This document shows positions 45,521-54,695 of a stretch of 64,000 nucleotides of DNA, one piece after another. The stretch is from positions 62,001 to 126,000 of the forward strand of contig NZ_JAKGAO010000013.1 of NCBI RefSeq assembly GCF_021532315.1. The letters run 5' to 3'. Source of the stretch: Paenibacillus tarimensis. Its GTDB lineage: Bacteria; Bacillota; Bacilli; Paenibacillales; Paenibacillaceae. Positions within the stretch are counted from its first letter, which is position 1. Every line of letters starts with the position of its first letter. The notes under the pieces were generated by a model, which saw nothing but the letters and a program-made list of their open reading frames with translations, had not been told where the DNA came from and did not search any database. The translations under genes and the position numbers were made by a program.

Positions 45521-46636
45521 ATGCGTAAAAAAAGAGTGCTTCTGCTCTCTGAGGGGTTCGGTTCCGGACATACCCAAGCCGCTTATGCGCTGGCCGTTGG
45601 CATCAAGCAGCTCAATCCTGATATTCAGACCCGCGTAATCGAGCTCGGTAAATTTCTCAACCCGGTGCTGGGTCCCTGGATCGTATCAGCATACCGCAAA
45701 ACCGTCAGCAAACAACCCAAGCTGGTCGGCATGATGTACCGGACGAACTATAAACGTTCGCTGAACCGCTTCACGCAGCTTGCGCTGCACAGGATATTTT
45801 ACACACATACCTCCCAGGTCATCGCTCAGCTTAAGCCCGACCTGATCGTGTGTACGCATCCCGTGCCCAATGCTGTCGTCGGGCGGCTCAAGCGCCTTGG
45901 CCTGAATGTGCCATTATATACACTAATTACGGATTATGATGCACACGGCACATGGACCAATGCCGAAGTGACCAAATACCTGGTCTCGACCCCCATTGTT
46001 AAACGCAAGCTGATGGCGCACGGTATCCCGCCCGCTCGGATCGAAGTAACAGGCATTCCCGTTCATCCTACGTTCTGGACAACATTTGACCGCAATGAAA
46101 TTCAGCGTCAATTCGATCTTAAGCCTATGCCGACTGTACTTGTTATGGGCGGAGGCTGGGGACTGCTGCAGGATAACGACTTATTCGAATACATGGCCCG
46201 TTACCGGGATAAGGTACAGCTGATCTTCTGCGTTGGAAGCAATGAGAAGGTCCGCGGGCAGATGGCATCCAACCCACTGTTCCAGCATACCAATATTAAG
46301 ATTCTGGGCTTTACTCGCGAGGTCAGCAAGCTAATGGATGTGTCGGACCTGCTTATTACAAAACCCGGCGGCATGACCTGTACCGAGGGACTCAGCAAAG
46401 GCATACCTATGCTGTTCTATGAGCCGATTCCCGGTCAAGAGGAAGAGAATTGCGAATACTTTATCCGCAACGGCTTTGGCGAAATGCTTGACAGCAGACA
46501 GACGATAGACAAGTGGTTTACGCTGATTCAGGAGCCTTATGCCACCGTGCAATTCCGCAGAACCCTGATGTCCAAGCGCAACCAACAATATAATCCGGAA
46601 CAATGCTCCCGCGCCATACTGCAGATGATGCAGTAA
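45521..46636 (+). CDS. MurG/MGDG-synthase-like glycosyltransferase (UgtP family)
   Basis: 371 residues, GT28-type GT-B fold. The N-terminal domain has LLLSEGFGSGHTQAAYALA, typical of MGDG synthases and UgtP; the C-terminal domain has LVMGGGWGLLQ, the sugar-nucleotide site LLITKPGGMTCTEGLSKGIPM and PIPGQEEEN. Likely transfers glucose to diacylglycerol for glycolipid or teichoic acid anchors at the inner membrane face. ATG 45521 with AGGTGA upstream is preferred over earlier in-frame ATGs, which lack a site. The exact acceptor is not certain. Confidence 0.87.
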   Translation: MRKKRVLLLSEGFGSGHTQAAYALAVGIKQLNPDIQTRVIELGKFLNPVLGPWIVSAYRKTVSKQPKLVGMMYRTNYKRSLNRFTQLALHRIFYTHTSQVIAQLKPDLIVCTHPVPNAVVGRLKRLGLNVPLYTLITDYDAHGTWTNAEVTKYLVSTPIVKRKLMAHGIPPARIEVTGIPVHPTFWTTFDRNEIQRQFDLKPMPTVLVMGGGWGLLQDNDLFEYMARYRDKVQLIFCVGSNEKVRGQMASNPLFQHTNIKILGFTREVSKLMDVSDLLITKPGGMTCTEGLSKGIPMLFYEPIPGQEEENCEYFIRNGFGEMLDSRQTIDKWFTLIQEPYATVQFRRTLMSKRNQQYNPEQCSRAILQMMQ

Positions 46637-46754
46637 CCGGCGCTTTTCTTTTATAAAGGCATAACAAGCAGCCAAGGAACGTAAACAGTTATGAGTGTGA
46701 AGCGCGCAGACCCGGGTAACATATATAGATACTGAACTGGAGGCGATAGTTTAT

Positions 46755-48167
46755 ATGGCTAAAGCACTGGACGGTAAAACAATCATCCTGCGAGTCGAGC
46801 TTGACACAAAGCAAGCTGCTTTCGGGCAGGCTGCCGGTGCCATTGAACAGGCTGGCGGTGATCTCGTCGCAATTGACGTAATCGAAACCGGACGCGATCG
46901 GACGGTTCGTGACCTGACGGTAAAAGTAAATGATACAGTGACGTTGCCCGCCATCAAGGAAGCACTCGGCGCAATGCCAGGCATCCGGCTTGTAAATGTA
47001 TCTGACCGCACCTTCCTGCTTCACTTGGGCGGCAAAATCAGCGTCCAGCCCAAGACACCGATTCAAAACCGCGATGATCTCTCACGGGTGTATACACCCG
47101 AGGTAGCCCGGGTTTGCCAGGCCATTCATGAGGATCCCGCTAAAGCATTCACGTTGACCGTCAAGCGGAATACGGTAGCGGTTGTCTCTGATGGCAGCGC
47201 TGTACTCGGTCTTGGCAATATCGGCCCATATGCCGCCATGCCCGTCATGGAAGGAAAGGCCATGCTGTTCAAACAATTTGCCGATGTGGACGCCTTCCCC
47301 CTATGCCTGGACACACAGGACACTGAGTCGATTATCGCAGCCGTCAAAGCGGTTGCACCCGGTTTCGGCGGCATTAACCTGGAAGATATTGCGGCTCCAA
47401 GATGCTTCGAGATCGAACAGCGGCTCCGCCAGGAGCTCGACATCCCCGTATTCCATGATGACCAGCATGGCACCGCGGTCGTCCTGTATGCCGGTCTTCT
47501 AAACGCTCTCAAGCTCACCGGCCGTAAGCTGCAGGATGCCCGGATTGTCGTCTGCGGTATTGGAGCTGCCGGAACGGCATGTACCAAGATGCTGCTTGCC
47601 GGCGGCGCCCGCGACATTGTAGGCGTGGACAAGGAAGGCATTCTCACCACCGAAAAAAAGTATGCTCATCCTATGTGGAATTGGTATGCAGAGCATACAA
47701 ACCCGCGGAAAATCAGCGGCGGTCTAGCCGATGCCGTTAAAGAAGCGGATGTATTCATTGGCGTATCTGCCGGCGGGTTGCTGAAACGTGAGCATATCCT
47801 CTCCATGGCGGAGGAGCCTATCGTATTTGCCATGGCCAATCCCGAGCCGGAGATCCGGCCCGAGGATGCGGAGGATCTTGTTGCCGTATTCGCCACAGGG
47901 CGTTCCGATTACCCCAATCAGATTAATAACGTGCTTTGCTTTCCAGGCATCTTCCGCGGAGCCTTGGATTGCCGCGCTTCAGAGATCAATGAGCCGATGA
48001 AGCTGGCTGCGGCTGAAGCAATTGCAGCCGTCATTGATCCCGAAGAGCTGAACCGGTTCTATATCATACCGAGTGTATTTAACAGCCGGGTTGTCAGCGA
48101 GGTTCGCCGGCGGGTCATTCAAGCCGCCTTGGCAAGCGGCGCAGCACGCCGCACGCCCCGCGAGTAA
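46755..48167 (+). CDS. NAD(P)-dependent malic enzyme with N-terminal ACT-like domain
   Basis: Oxidative decarboxylation of malate to pyruvate, 470 residues. Residues 1-85 look like an ACT regulatory domain (IILRVELDTKQAAFGQAAGA). The malic domain has SDGSAVLGLGNIGP, the metal-binding FHDDQHGTAVV, and the NAD site VVCGIGAAGTACTKML. Arrangement as in YtsJ-like Bacillus enzymes with an added ACT domain. GGAGG lies 11 bases before the ATG. Single-gene unit ended by a bidirectional terminator. Confidence 0.94.
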   Translation: MAKALDGKTIILRVELDTKQAAFGQAAGAIEQAGGDLVAIDVIETGRDRTVRDLTVKVNDTVTLPAIKEALGAMPGIRLVNVSDRTFLLHLGGKISVQPKTPIQNRDDLSRVYTPEVARVCQAIHEDPAKAFTLTVKRNTVAVVSDGSAVLGLGNIGPYAAMPVMEGKAMLFKQFADVDAFPLCLDTQDTESIIAAVKAVAPGFGGINLEDIAAPRCFEIEQRLRQELDIPVFHDDQHGTAVVLYAGLLNALKLTGRKLQDARIVVCGIGAAGTACTKMLLAGGARDIVGVDKEGILTTEKKYAHPMWNWYAEHTNPRKISGGLADAVKEADVFIGVSAGGLLKREHILSMAEEPIVFAMANPEPEIRPEDAEDLVAVFATGRSDYPNQINNVLCFPGIFRGALDCRASEINEPMKLAAAEAIAAVIDPEELNRFYIIPSVFNSRVVSEVRRRVIQAALASGAARRTPRE

Positions 48168-48203
48168 GCAGCTAGCGTGCTGCTCTTGAGTAACGGTATT
48201 ACA

Positions 48204-48246
48204 GCAAAAATAAGGGGTGACTGCCTAATCCAGTCACCCCTTTTGC
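48204..48246. terminator. Bidirectional terminator between malic enzyme and NlpC/P60 genes
   Basis: AAGGGGTGACTG-CCTAATC-CAGTCACCCCTT, a perfect 12-bp stem, with A-rich and T-rich flanks. The two genes converge here. Confidence 0.92.
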
Positions 48247-48252
48247 TAACAA

Positions 48253-49287
48253 CTACTTGATTACACTGCCGCCAAACAGGAAGCGATATTCCCAATGATT
48301 TCCGCCAATTCTGTCGATCCGCACCCCGCCTGACGTCTTCGAGTACGTATGAAGGATTTGTCCGTCTCCCAGATAGACAGCCGCATGCGTAATCCTCGCC
48401 GTCTCCTTATCCACAGAGCTGTAGCTGGAAGCACTTGAGCCCTTATAGCTCATGAAGAACAGGATGTCCCCCCGCTTCAGCTGGCTTAAGGATTTGCTGT
48501 CCATCCCAAGCTGCTTCACATAGTCGCCCTGCTTACGGGAATCCGCCGGAAGCGTGAGGCCTGCGCCGTCAATGAACATCTGGCGTATCAGATCGGAACA
48601 GTCAAACGTTGCCGTCGTGCTGCGGCTTGAGCCATACTCATACGGCGTGCCCAGATAACCCATTCCTGCCGCCACTACTTTCTCGATAACAACAGAACCT
48701 CCAACCGCTGGTGCCGACTCCGGGGCAGATAGTGGGGCTGAAGCCGGGGCTTGTACTGCATTCCCGTCCGTTACTTGAATATACCTGCTGTTTGTGCTCG
48801 TATATCCAGTCACACCGTCGCTGTCCTTCACTTGATACCAATAACTGTTTGGTTGACTTACAACCGTAACAGCCTCTCCGCTCTGCAGATAACGGATACG
48901 CTGGGCTCCTGTCGACGGGCTTGTCCGGAAGGATACCGAGTTCACGATTACCGCGTTCGCTCCTGCCGATGCTGGTGAAGCAGCCGTCTCGCTGACGGCC
49001 GTACCCGTTACCTGCGTGTATTTGCTCTGAGTCGATATATATCCAATGACACCTTGTCCGTCCTTCACTTGAAACCAGTAAGCATTGGGTTGGCCTAGTA
49101 CGGCAACCTTCTCGCCTTTCTTAAGGTAGCGGATGAAACCGCCGTTCACACTCGGCTTCCCTCTAAAGCTTACACTGTTTATGATTTCCGCCTGGGTTGC
49201 TTGTGCCGCTTTTGCCGGCGAAGGCGCCGGGAACGTGCATGCCGCTGCCACAGCAAGCGAGAGTAATAACGATGTCATTTTTTTCAT
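48253..49287 (-). CDS. Secreted NlpC/P60 endopeptidase with two SH3b domains
   Basis: 344 residues. A signal peptide (cleavage near PAKA, residue 27) is followed by two SH3b repeats (INSVSFRGKPS and VNSVSFRTSPS, about 75 residues apart) that bind the wall. A Ser/Ala/Pro linker leads to an NlpC/P60 domain with the catalytic Cys in FDCSDLIRQ and His in ITHAAVYLGDGQILH. It cleaves peptidoglycan stem peptides. GGAGG lies 10 bases before ATG 49287. Confidence 0.94.
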   Translation of the reverse strand: MKKMTSLLLSLAVAAACTFPAPSPAKAAQATQAEIINSVSFRGKPSVNGGFIRYLKKGEKVAVLGQPNAYWFQVKDGQGVIGYISTQSKYTQVTGTAVSETAASPASAGANAVIVNSVSFRTSPSTGAQRIRYLQSGEAVTVVSQPNSYWYQVKDSDGVTGYTSTNSRYIQVTDGNAVQAPASAPLSAPESAPAVGGSVVIEKVVAAGMGYLGTPYEYGSSRSTTATFDCSDLIRQMFIDGAGLTLPADSRKQGDYVKQLGMDSKSLSQLKRGDILFFMSYKGSSASSYSSVDKETARITHAAVYLGDGQILHTYSKTSGGVRIDRIGGNHWEYRFLFGGSVIK

Positions 49288-49803
49288 ATGAATAAAGCCT
49301 CCAAGTTGTCGATTTGTCTTCGTAAGGTTCTTTCCTTGCTACCCGTCCTGGTGTCTGTCATTTCCCACTGTCTTCATCCGCAAATCGCAGATGGAATCTG
49401 CCGGTATAATCAGGATTAGCCCGATCCCTCACTTCCTTCCCCGAAGGCTGTCCTCATCTGGACGGCTTGTCTGATAGCTCTTATTCTATTTGCGCAGCTG
49501 CCATAGAGCATCCAACGGGAGCCCTAATTACCAGCTGCTCCACTTCATGTCTGTTTCAAAAGGTCTGGCGCTGGTTATCAACCCCCGCAAAGGACATCTG
49601 AAACAGCCAACCGCCAAAAAAAGCGGAGCGCCGGGAAAAAATATTCCTTTGCTCGCAGTTTGCAGACAATCCTGACCTTCCTTAAATATAGGGCTAAAGT
49701 CCTTCTAACTATATTTCGTTCCAGGACTTGGCTGAATTTACCACCTGCCAACGAGCCGTTTCGCCTGGCCTTCCATACATTTACCAAGCGTAGGTGTTAA
49801 CAC
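49288..49803. other. Non-coding gap upstream of the NlpC/P60 gene
   Basis: About 515 bases without a supported gene. On the minus strand it holds hairpin candidates such as GCAGCTG ... GCAGCTGC near 49495-49540. A plus-strand frame of 61 codons (49490-49675) lacks a binding site. I looked for the cyclic-di-AMP (ydaO) riboswitch often found before such genes and could not match its core. The segment may still be a long regulatory leader. Confidence 0.4.
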
Positions 49804-49870
49804 AAAAAAGCCCCTTAGATAGATCATCGGCATAATCCGCTCAGGATTCCAATGTTTATCGAAGGGACTT
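49804..49870 (-). terminator. Terminator after the cation efflux gene
   Basis: Minus-strand AAGTCCCTT-C-GATA ... TATC-T-AAGGGGCTT followed by TTTTG; the loop is long (about 38 bases). Confidence 0.68.
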
Positions 49871-49918
49871 GCTGCCAATCCATGAAACAGTACTTCTTGT
49901 AGAGCCGGCATCATCATT

Positions 49919-50818
49919 TTAGTGCGTGTCCGGTTTTCTGACCGCCTCTTCCATGATATGCGGCTCAACATGGACGTGGACATTTAATATATTATGTTCG
50001 CCTTCCATCCGTCTCTCTATCTCGTCGCTAATACGATGACTCTCAATTAAGGACAAACTGGGATCTACCTGTACAATGACATCAATCAGCACATTACTGC
50101 CATGAACCCTTGCCTTGATATCCTTAATGGAACGAACCCCTTTCGTCCCTTCAATTGTCATCCGCAGATTATTCAACTGATTGACATCAAATCCGTCAGT
50201 TAAGGCATGAGTGGAGCTGTGGAATATCTCCCATGCTGTCTTGCAGATAATGATACCGACCGCCAACGCAGCTACAGGGTCCATCCATGGCAAGCCGAAT
50301 TGAGAACCAATAATCCCGATTGCAGCCCCTACCCCCACAAGAGCATCCGCCAGATTGTCCTTCGCAGCCGCCATCAGAGCCTGATTCTCAATTCGCTTCG
50401 CAAGCCGCCGGTTGTACCAGTATACACCCAGCATACATGCGGAAGCAGCGAGGGCAATCCAAGCCGAGTTCAGATCCGGGACTGCCTTTGCCTCAGCAAA
50501 CAGGGAACGAACAGCACCTATCAACACCTGCAAACCAACTGTTGCCATAATGAAGGAGGCTACCAGAGCCGCGATCGTCTCCGCCCTAAAGTGGCCATAG
50601 GGATGATCCTGGTCCGGCGGCTTCTGAGAGATGCGGAGGCCAATTAAGACGGCCGTAGACGCGATGATATCTGTGAGGTTGTTGAATCCGTCCGCTACGA
50701 GTGCACTCGAAAGAAACCAGTAGCCTGCCGCAAGCTTAACTGTCGACAGAACCAGGTAGGCCGAAATACTAACCCATGCTCCCCGTTCCCCTGCCTTAAT
50801 CTTCTGATATTGATCCAG
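49919..50818 (-). CDS. Cation diffusion facilitator family transporter, probable CTG start
   Basis: Zn/Mn/Fe efflux protein, 299 residues if started at CTG 50818. From there it reads (M)DQYQKIKAGERGAWVSI, then six membrane segments with SALVADGFNNLTDI and HPYGHFRAET (first and linking metal motifs), DNLADALVG (second HD-type site, here Asn/Asp) and a C-terminal cytoplasmic domain with HVHVEPH. No ATG, GTG or TTG exists between the upstream stop and ATG 50548, but GGAGG lies exactly 8 bases before the CTG. Starting at 50548 would remove the first helices and metal site, so CTG is preferred. Confidence 0.86.
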   Translation of the reverse strand: MDQYQKIKAGERGAWVSISAYLVLSTVKLAAGYWFLSSALVADGFNNLTDIIASTAVLIGLRISQKPPDQDHPYGHFRAETIAALVASFIMATVGLQVLIGAVRSLFAEAKAVPDLNSAWIALAASACMLGVYWYNRRLAKRIENQALMAAAKDNLADALVGVGAAIGIIGSQFGLPWMDPVAALAVGIIICKTAWEIFHSSTHALTDGFDVNQLNNLRMTIEGTKGVRSIKDIKARVHGSNVLIDVIVQVDPSLSLIESHRISDEIERRMEGEHNILNVHVHVEPHIMEEAVRKPDTH

Positions 50819-51030
50819 CTTCTCCGCCTCCGTTCCAAGCTTTTTCCAATATCGGTATCATACCTGACGAATCCTGTGTGGGTCTAGAGAAACAGTGTTG
50901 CCGCAGCCCCAGCATTATGTAGCGGGGCAATTAGTTTGCCCCTATTCAACTTTCTCTCCTTGCGCTTTTAAGCCGCCCTACAACTATTAAGCATACCCAG
51001 GAGCCGCATATTTCACACGCTGCAGCAAGC

Positions 51031-51077
51031 CAAAAAGAGGACAGCTTATCCATAGGGAAATCCCCCTGGCGCTGTCC
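51031..51077 (-). terminator. Terminator after the zinc-ribbon gene
   Basis: Minus-strand GGACAGC ... GCTGTCC with an inner GGGA/TCCC helix, followed by TCTTTTTGG. Confidence 0.8.
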
Positions 51078-51114
51078 CCCATATTTCGACCACTGTGAAA
51101 ACGACTACAGCTGA

Positions 51115-51648
51115 TTAACGCTGAGCGGTGTCGTCCGGGTCGTTCTTAACATATTCGCCTGTCGCTGCGCCAGCCGACAGCTCATCTCCGCAGCCAACGC
51201 AATAGCGTGCAGCCATATCATTCTCCGCTCCGCAGCGGTTGCATATGACACGGATTTCTGCCGCTGTGGTATCTGGCGCCTTCGGCTGCTCCTCCTCCGG
51301 GAATTTCTTCCCGCACTCTGGACAATAGCGTACACCGGCTGAAACAACCGTCTCGCAGCCGGAACAGGTCTTCTCCAGCTTAATATCCTTAATCTTCGTC
51401 TGGATTTGCGTAATTTCTTGTTCGAGCTCGGTAAGCTCGGCACAGTAGTCCATTACTTCTTCCTCGGAGGTCGAGACGTCGCCTGCTATATAGGACCTGT
51501 AGACCGATTGGCCAATACGGGCATACAGCTTATCCATCTCCTTCTCCCTGCTCGAAATCTGGGATTTCAGCCGGGTGATCTCAACGGTCTGCTCTACCTT
51601 GCGGGCTGCCTCGGAGGCGCCCTGCTTCATGCGCTCGAACAAAGACAT
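51115..51648 (-). CDS. Zinc-ribbon protein with coiled-coil region
   Basis: 177 residues. Residues 1-90 are helical and charged (coiled-coil-like, TRLKSQISSREKEMDKLYAR). Two zinc ribbons follow: CSGCETVVSAGVRYCPECG and CNRCGAENDMAARYCVGCG, each with two CxxC pairs. No membrane segment. Function unknown; such proteins are often annotated only as zinc-ribbon proteins. ATG 51648 has AAGGGG upstream; an earlier frame start at 51675 lacks a site. It lies 93 bases after the ABC-F gene and may share its transcript. Confidence 0.85.
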   Translation of the reverse strand: MSLFERMKQGASEAARKVEQTVEITRLKSQISSREKEMDKLYARIGQSVYRSYIAGDVSTSEEEVMDYCAELTELEQEITQIQTKIKDIKLEKTCSGCETVVSAGVRYCPECGKKFPEEEQPKAPDTTAAEIRVICNRCGAENDMAARYCVGCGDELSAGAATGEYVKNDPDDTAQR

Positions 51649-51741
51649 GCTCACTACCCCTTCTCTTGAGGACAAAATTTCATTGGTTATTACCCGCTGC
51701 TATCTTTATCCGTCCGGGCCGACAGACCGTCATACGACTGA

Positions 51742-53361
51742 CTATGCGGAGTAAGCCCGCTCCCGGAGCTCCTTAACCTCACTGCTCTCCAGGTATTCGT
51801 CATAGGTCATCATCCGGTCGATAACACCATTCGGGGTAATTTCAACAATCCGGTTCGCAATGGTCTGCACGAACTGATGGTCATGCGAGGTGAAGATCAG
51901 CGTGCCGTCAAAATCAATCAGCCCGTTATTAAGCGCCGTGATCGACTCCAGATCCAGGTGGTTCGTCGGCTCATCCATCAGCAGGACGTTAGCGCCCGAG
52001 AGCATCGCCTTCGACAGCATGCAGCGAACCTTCTCGCCGCCGGAGAGGACATTCGCCTTCTTGAGCGCCTCATCCCCCGAGAACAGCATGCGGCCGAGGA
52101 AGCCGCGGATGAAGGATTCATCCTGATCCTTCGAATACTGGCGCAGCCAATCCACCAGGGTCATCTCCACGCCGTCGAAGTAAGCCGAGTTGTCCTTCGG
52201 GAAATATGCCTGAGTCGTTGTAATGCCCCACTGGTAGGTGCCGGCATCCGGCTCCACTTCACCCGTGAGAATCTGGAACAAGAGCGTCTTCGGCAGCGAA
52301 TCCGGACCGACGAGCGCAATTTTGTCGCCCTTGTTCACCGTCAGGGTAAGATTGTCAATCAGCTTGGTACCGTCAATCGACTTTGTAAGACCTTCTGCGA
52401 GCAGCAGCTGCTTGCCGGCCTCACGCTCAGGCTTAAAGTTAATGAACGGATACTTGCGGTTGGACGGACGAATGTCATCGAGCGAAATTTTATCAAGCAG
52501 CTTCTTACGGGAGGTCGCCTGCTTCGCCTTGGACTTGTTCGCGCTGAAGCGCTGAATGAACGCCTGCAGCTCCTTGATCTTGTCTTCCTTCTTCTTGTTC
52601 TGGTCGCGCATCAGCTGCAGCGCCAGCTGGCTGGATTCATACCAGAAGTCATAGTTGCCCACATACATCTGGATTTTACCAAAATCGATATCAGCGATAT
52701 GGGTACATACCGTATTCAGGAAGTGACGGTCATGGGAGACCACGATAACTGTGCCTTCGTAACCGGCCAGGAAGTTCTCCAGCCATTCAATCGACTGCAT
52801 ATCCAGATGGTTGGTAGGCTCATCGAGCAGCAGGATCTGCGGGTTGCCGAACAGCGCCTGAGCAAGCAGGACACGGACCTTCTCATTGCCGTCCAGCTCG
52901 TTCATTTGCCGGTCATGCATCTCAGTCGGGATACCCAGACCATTCAGCATCGCTGCCGCCTCTGATTCGGCTTCCCATCCGTTCATCTCGGCAAATTCGG
53001 CTTCCAGCTCGCCTGCACGCATGCCGTCCTCATCGGTGAAATCGGCCTTCATGTAGATGGCGTCCTTCTCCTTCATTACCTCGTACAGCTTCTTGTAGCC
53101 CATAATAACGGTATCCAGAACCTTGAACTCATCGTATTCATAGTGGTTCTGCTTCAGCACTGCGATCCGCTCACCCGGTGTAATATGCACCTCGCCGTTG
53201 GTCGGCTCGATCTCACCGGAGAGAATCTTGAGGAATGTCGACTTGCCCGCACCGTTGGCACCAATCAGTCCGTAACAGTTGCCGGGGGTAAACTTAATAT
53301 TCACATCTTCAAAGAGTGCGCGCTTGCCATAGCGAAGCGTTACTCCACTTGTACTTATCAT
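51742..53361 (-). CDS. ABC-F family ATPase (YkpA/YbiT type)
   Basis: 539 residues, two ABC domains and no membrane part. First domain: Walker A GANGAGKST, Walker B LLLDEPTNHLD; linker with a charged helix pair; second domain: degenerate Walker A GPDSLPKT in place of GxxGxGKS/T, signature LSGGEKVRCML, Walker B LLMDEPTNHLD. ABC-F proteins act on ribosomes in translation rescue or antibiotic protection. The overall pattern, including the FTPGNCYGLIGANGAGK start, matches YkpA of Bacillus. The altered second Walker A is typical of this subgroup as I recall it. ATG 53361 has GGGAT upstream. Confidence 0.92.
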   Translation of the reverse strand: MISTSGVTLRYGKRALFEDVNIKFTPGNCYGLIGANGAGKSTFLKILSGEIEPTNGEVHITPGERIAVLKQNHYEYDEFKVLDTVIMGYKKLYEVMKEKDAIYMKADFTDEDGMRAGELEAEFAEMNGWEAESEAAAMLNGLGIPTEMHDRQMNELDGNEKVRVLLAQALFGNPQILLLDEPTNHLDMQSIEWLENFLAGYEGTVIVVSHDRHFLNTVCTHIADIDFGKIQMYVGNYDFWYESSQLALQLMRDQNKKKEDKIKELQAFIQRFSANKSKAKQATSRKKLLDKISLDDIRPSNRKYPFINFKPEREAGKQLLLAEGLTKSIDGTKLIDNLTLTVNKGDKIALVGPDSLPKTLLFQILTGEVEPDAGTYQWGITTTQAYFPKDNSAYFDGVEMTLVDWLRQYSKDQDESFIRGFLGRMLFSGDEALKKANVLSGGEKVRCMLSKAMLSGANVLLMDEPTNHLDLESITALNNGLIDFDGTLIFTSHDHQFVQTIANRIVEITPNGVIDRMMTYDEYLESSEVKELRERAYSA

Positions 53362-53460
53362 GTTATAAATCCCGTCCTTATGTTCAAAATCTTGTTCATC
53401 CTACCATTATAGCATAAGGCAGCAGGCCAGAACCACGCCCCAGCTTGTACTTCTTCAGCC

Positions 53461-53508
53461 AAAAACAAGCATTCCGCCTGCCGGCAGCAGGAAAACGGAA
53501 TGCTTGTT
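53461..53508. terminator. Bidirectional terminator after the oxidoreductase gene
   Basis: ACAAGCATTCCG ... CGGAATGCTTGT, a perfect 12-bp stem with A-run on one side and TTCT on the other. Confidence 0.85.
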
Positions 53509-53530
53509 CTGAGTTTCGCGCCTGGATGCG

Positions 53531-54595
53531 CTAGTCCCAGTTGAGCTTCACTTCATTGCCCGAACGGGAGGATTCATAGATGGCGCTCAGTATCCGATTA
53601 TTCGTATAGCCGGAGAGCGCTGATGTAATCGGCTCTTTGTTCTCCCGGATGCATTCAATAAAGTGGCGTCCCAGCAAGGTTCTGTCATCCTCCCCGCCGA
53701 GAGGCTCCACCTCAGTCTCTACGATCTGGTCGAACGCATGATGGACCAGCAATCCCCGGCCGCCGATCATGGCTCCGCCCGCCTCCGTGCCCATCAGATG
53801 AATGAACGGCTCTTCGGACATCCCCGCCGCATGTGCCGCCCAGCTCACTTCCAGCGACAGAGTGGCGCCGTTGTCCATCTTGATCAAGGCTGTAGCCAGA
53901 TCCTCGACATCATAGTAACCGTCCCAGTTGGGCGTTCCCCAGGTACCGATCCCCTTGCGCTGCGGACCGAATTCCGCGTAAGTCGTGCCGTAGACCGAGA
54001 CCGGCTTTGGGTTGCCCATCAGATACAGGGCAAGATCGAGCATATGAACACCGATATCAATCAGCGGGCCGCCGCCGGCTTCATTCATGCGCGTAAACCA
54101 GGAGCCCCAGCCGGGAATCCCCTTCTTGCGCATCCAGCCCGCCTTCGCATTATAGATCCGTCCCAGACCGCCCTTGTCAATATGCTGCTTAAGCGCACGG
54201 CTTAGACCCGTCCACCGCATCTGGTGGCCGAGCATCAAGATCCTGCCGGACTGCTCCTTTGCTTCAAGAATCTCGCGCGCCGAGTCCGCACTGTTGGCCA
54301 TCGGCTTCTCCAGCAGGACATGCTTGCCCTGGCGAAGCGCTTCGATAGCCAGCGGTGCATGATGCTTGTTCGGAACCGCGACTACTACCGCATCTATCTC
54401 GGGATCCTCCAGCATATGCTGAGGGCTTTGATGAATAACAGGTATCGTATGCTCCTTCGCCCGCTGCTCGGCAAGTGGAAGATAAGCGTCCGTAACGCTT
54501 GCAAGCGTTACGTCAGGTATCCGTCCGAACACTTCCATGTGGACATTACCGATGGCACCTGCACCGATAATACCCAGTCGTATCGTAGATGACAT
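53531..54595 (-). CDS. Gfo/Idh/MocA family oxidoreductase
   Basis: 354 residues. N-terminal Rossmann domain with GIIGAGAIGNVHME, the LLEKPMANS motif near residue 95 with the catalytic Lys, and a C-terminal domain with GGGPLIDIGVHMLDLALYL (His/Asp). It uses NAD(P) to oxidise or reduce a sugar, inositol or related substrate, not identifiable here. GGGAGG lies before ATG 54595. Single gene with its own terminator. Confidence 0.93.
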   Translation of the reverse strand: MSSTIRLGIIGAGAIGNVHMEVFGRIPDVTLASVTDAYLPLAEQRAKEHTIPVIHQSPQHMLEDPEIDAVVVAVPNKHHAPLAIEALRQGKHVLLEKPMANSADSAREILEAKEQSGRILMLGHQMRWTGLSRALKQHIDKGGLGRIYNAKAGWMRKKGIPGWGSWFTRMNEAGGGPLIDIGVHMLDLALYLMGNPKPVSVYGTTYAEFGPQRKGIGTWGTPNWDGYYDVEDLATALIKMDNGATLSLEVSWAAHAAGMSEEPFIHLMGTEAGGAMIGGRGLLVHHAFDQIVETEVEPLGGEDDRTLLGRHFIECIRENKEPITSALSGYTNNRILSAIYESSRSGNEVKLNWD

Positions 54596-54695
54596 GGGTA
54601 CAGATCCTCCCTTAACAAAAGTTCGTCATTCTTGTATTATACCGCTCACGGCAGCCCGGCCACCATGTCGGGGATTGGCGTTGTTGTCTGCTTTT

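Noticed and set aside
49288-49500. Possible cyclic-di-AMP (ydaO) riboswitch before the NlpC/P60 gene
   Set aside because: Expected from gene context, but the conserved aptamer segments could not be found on the minus strand.
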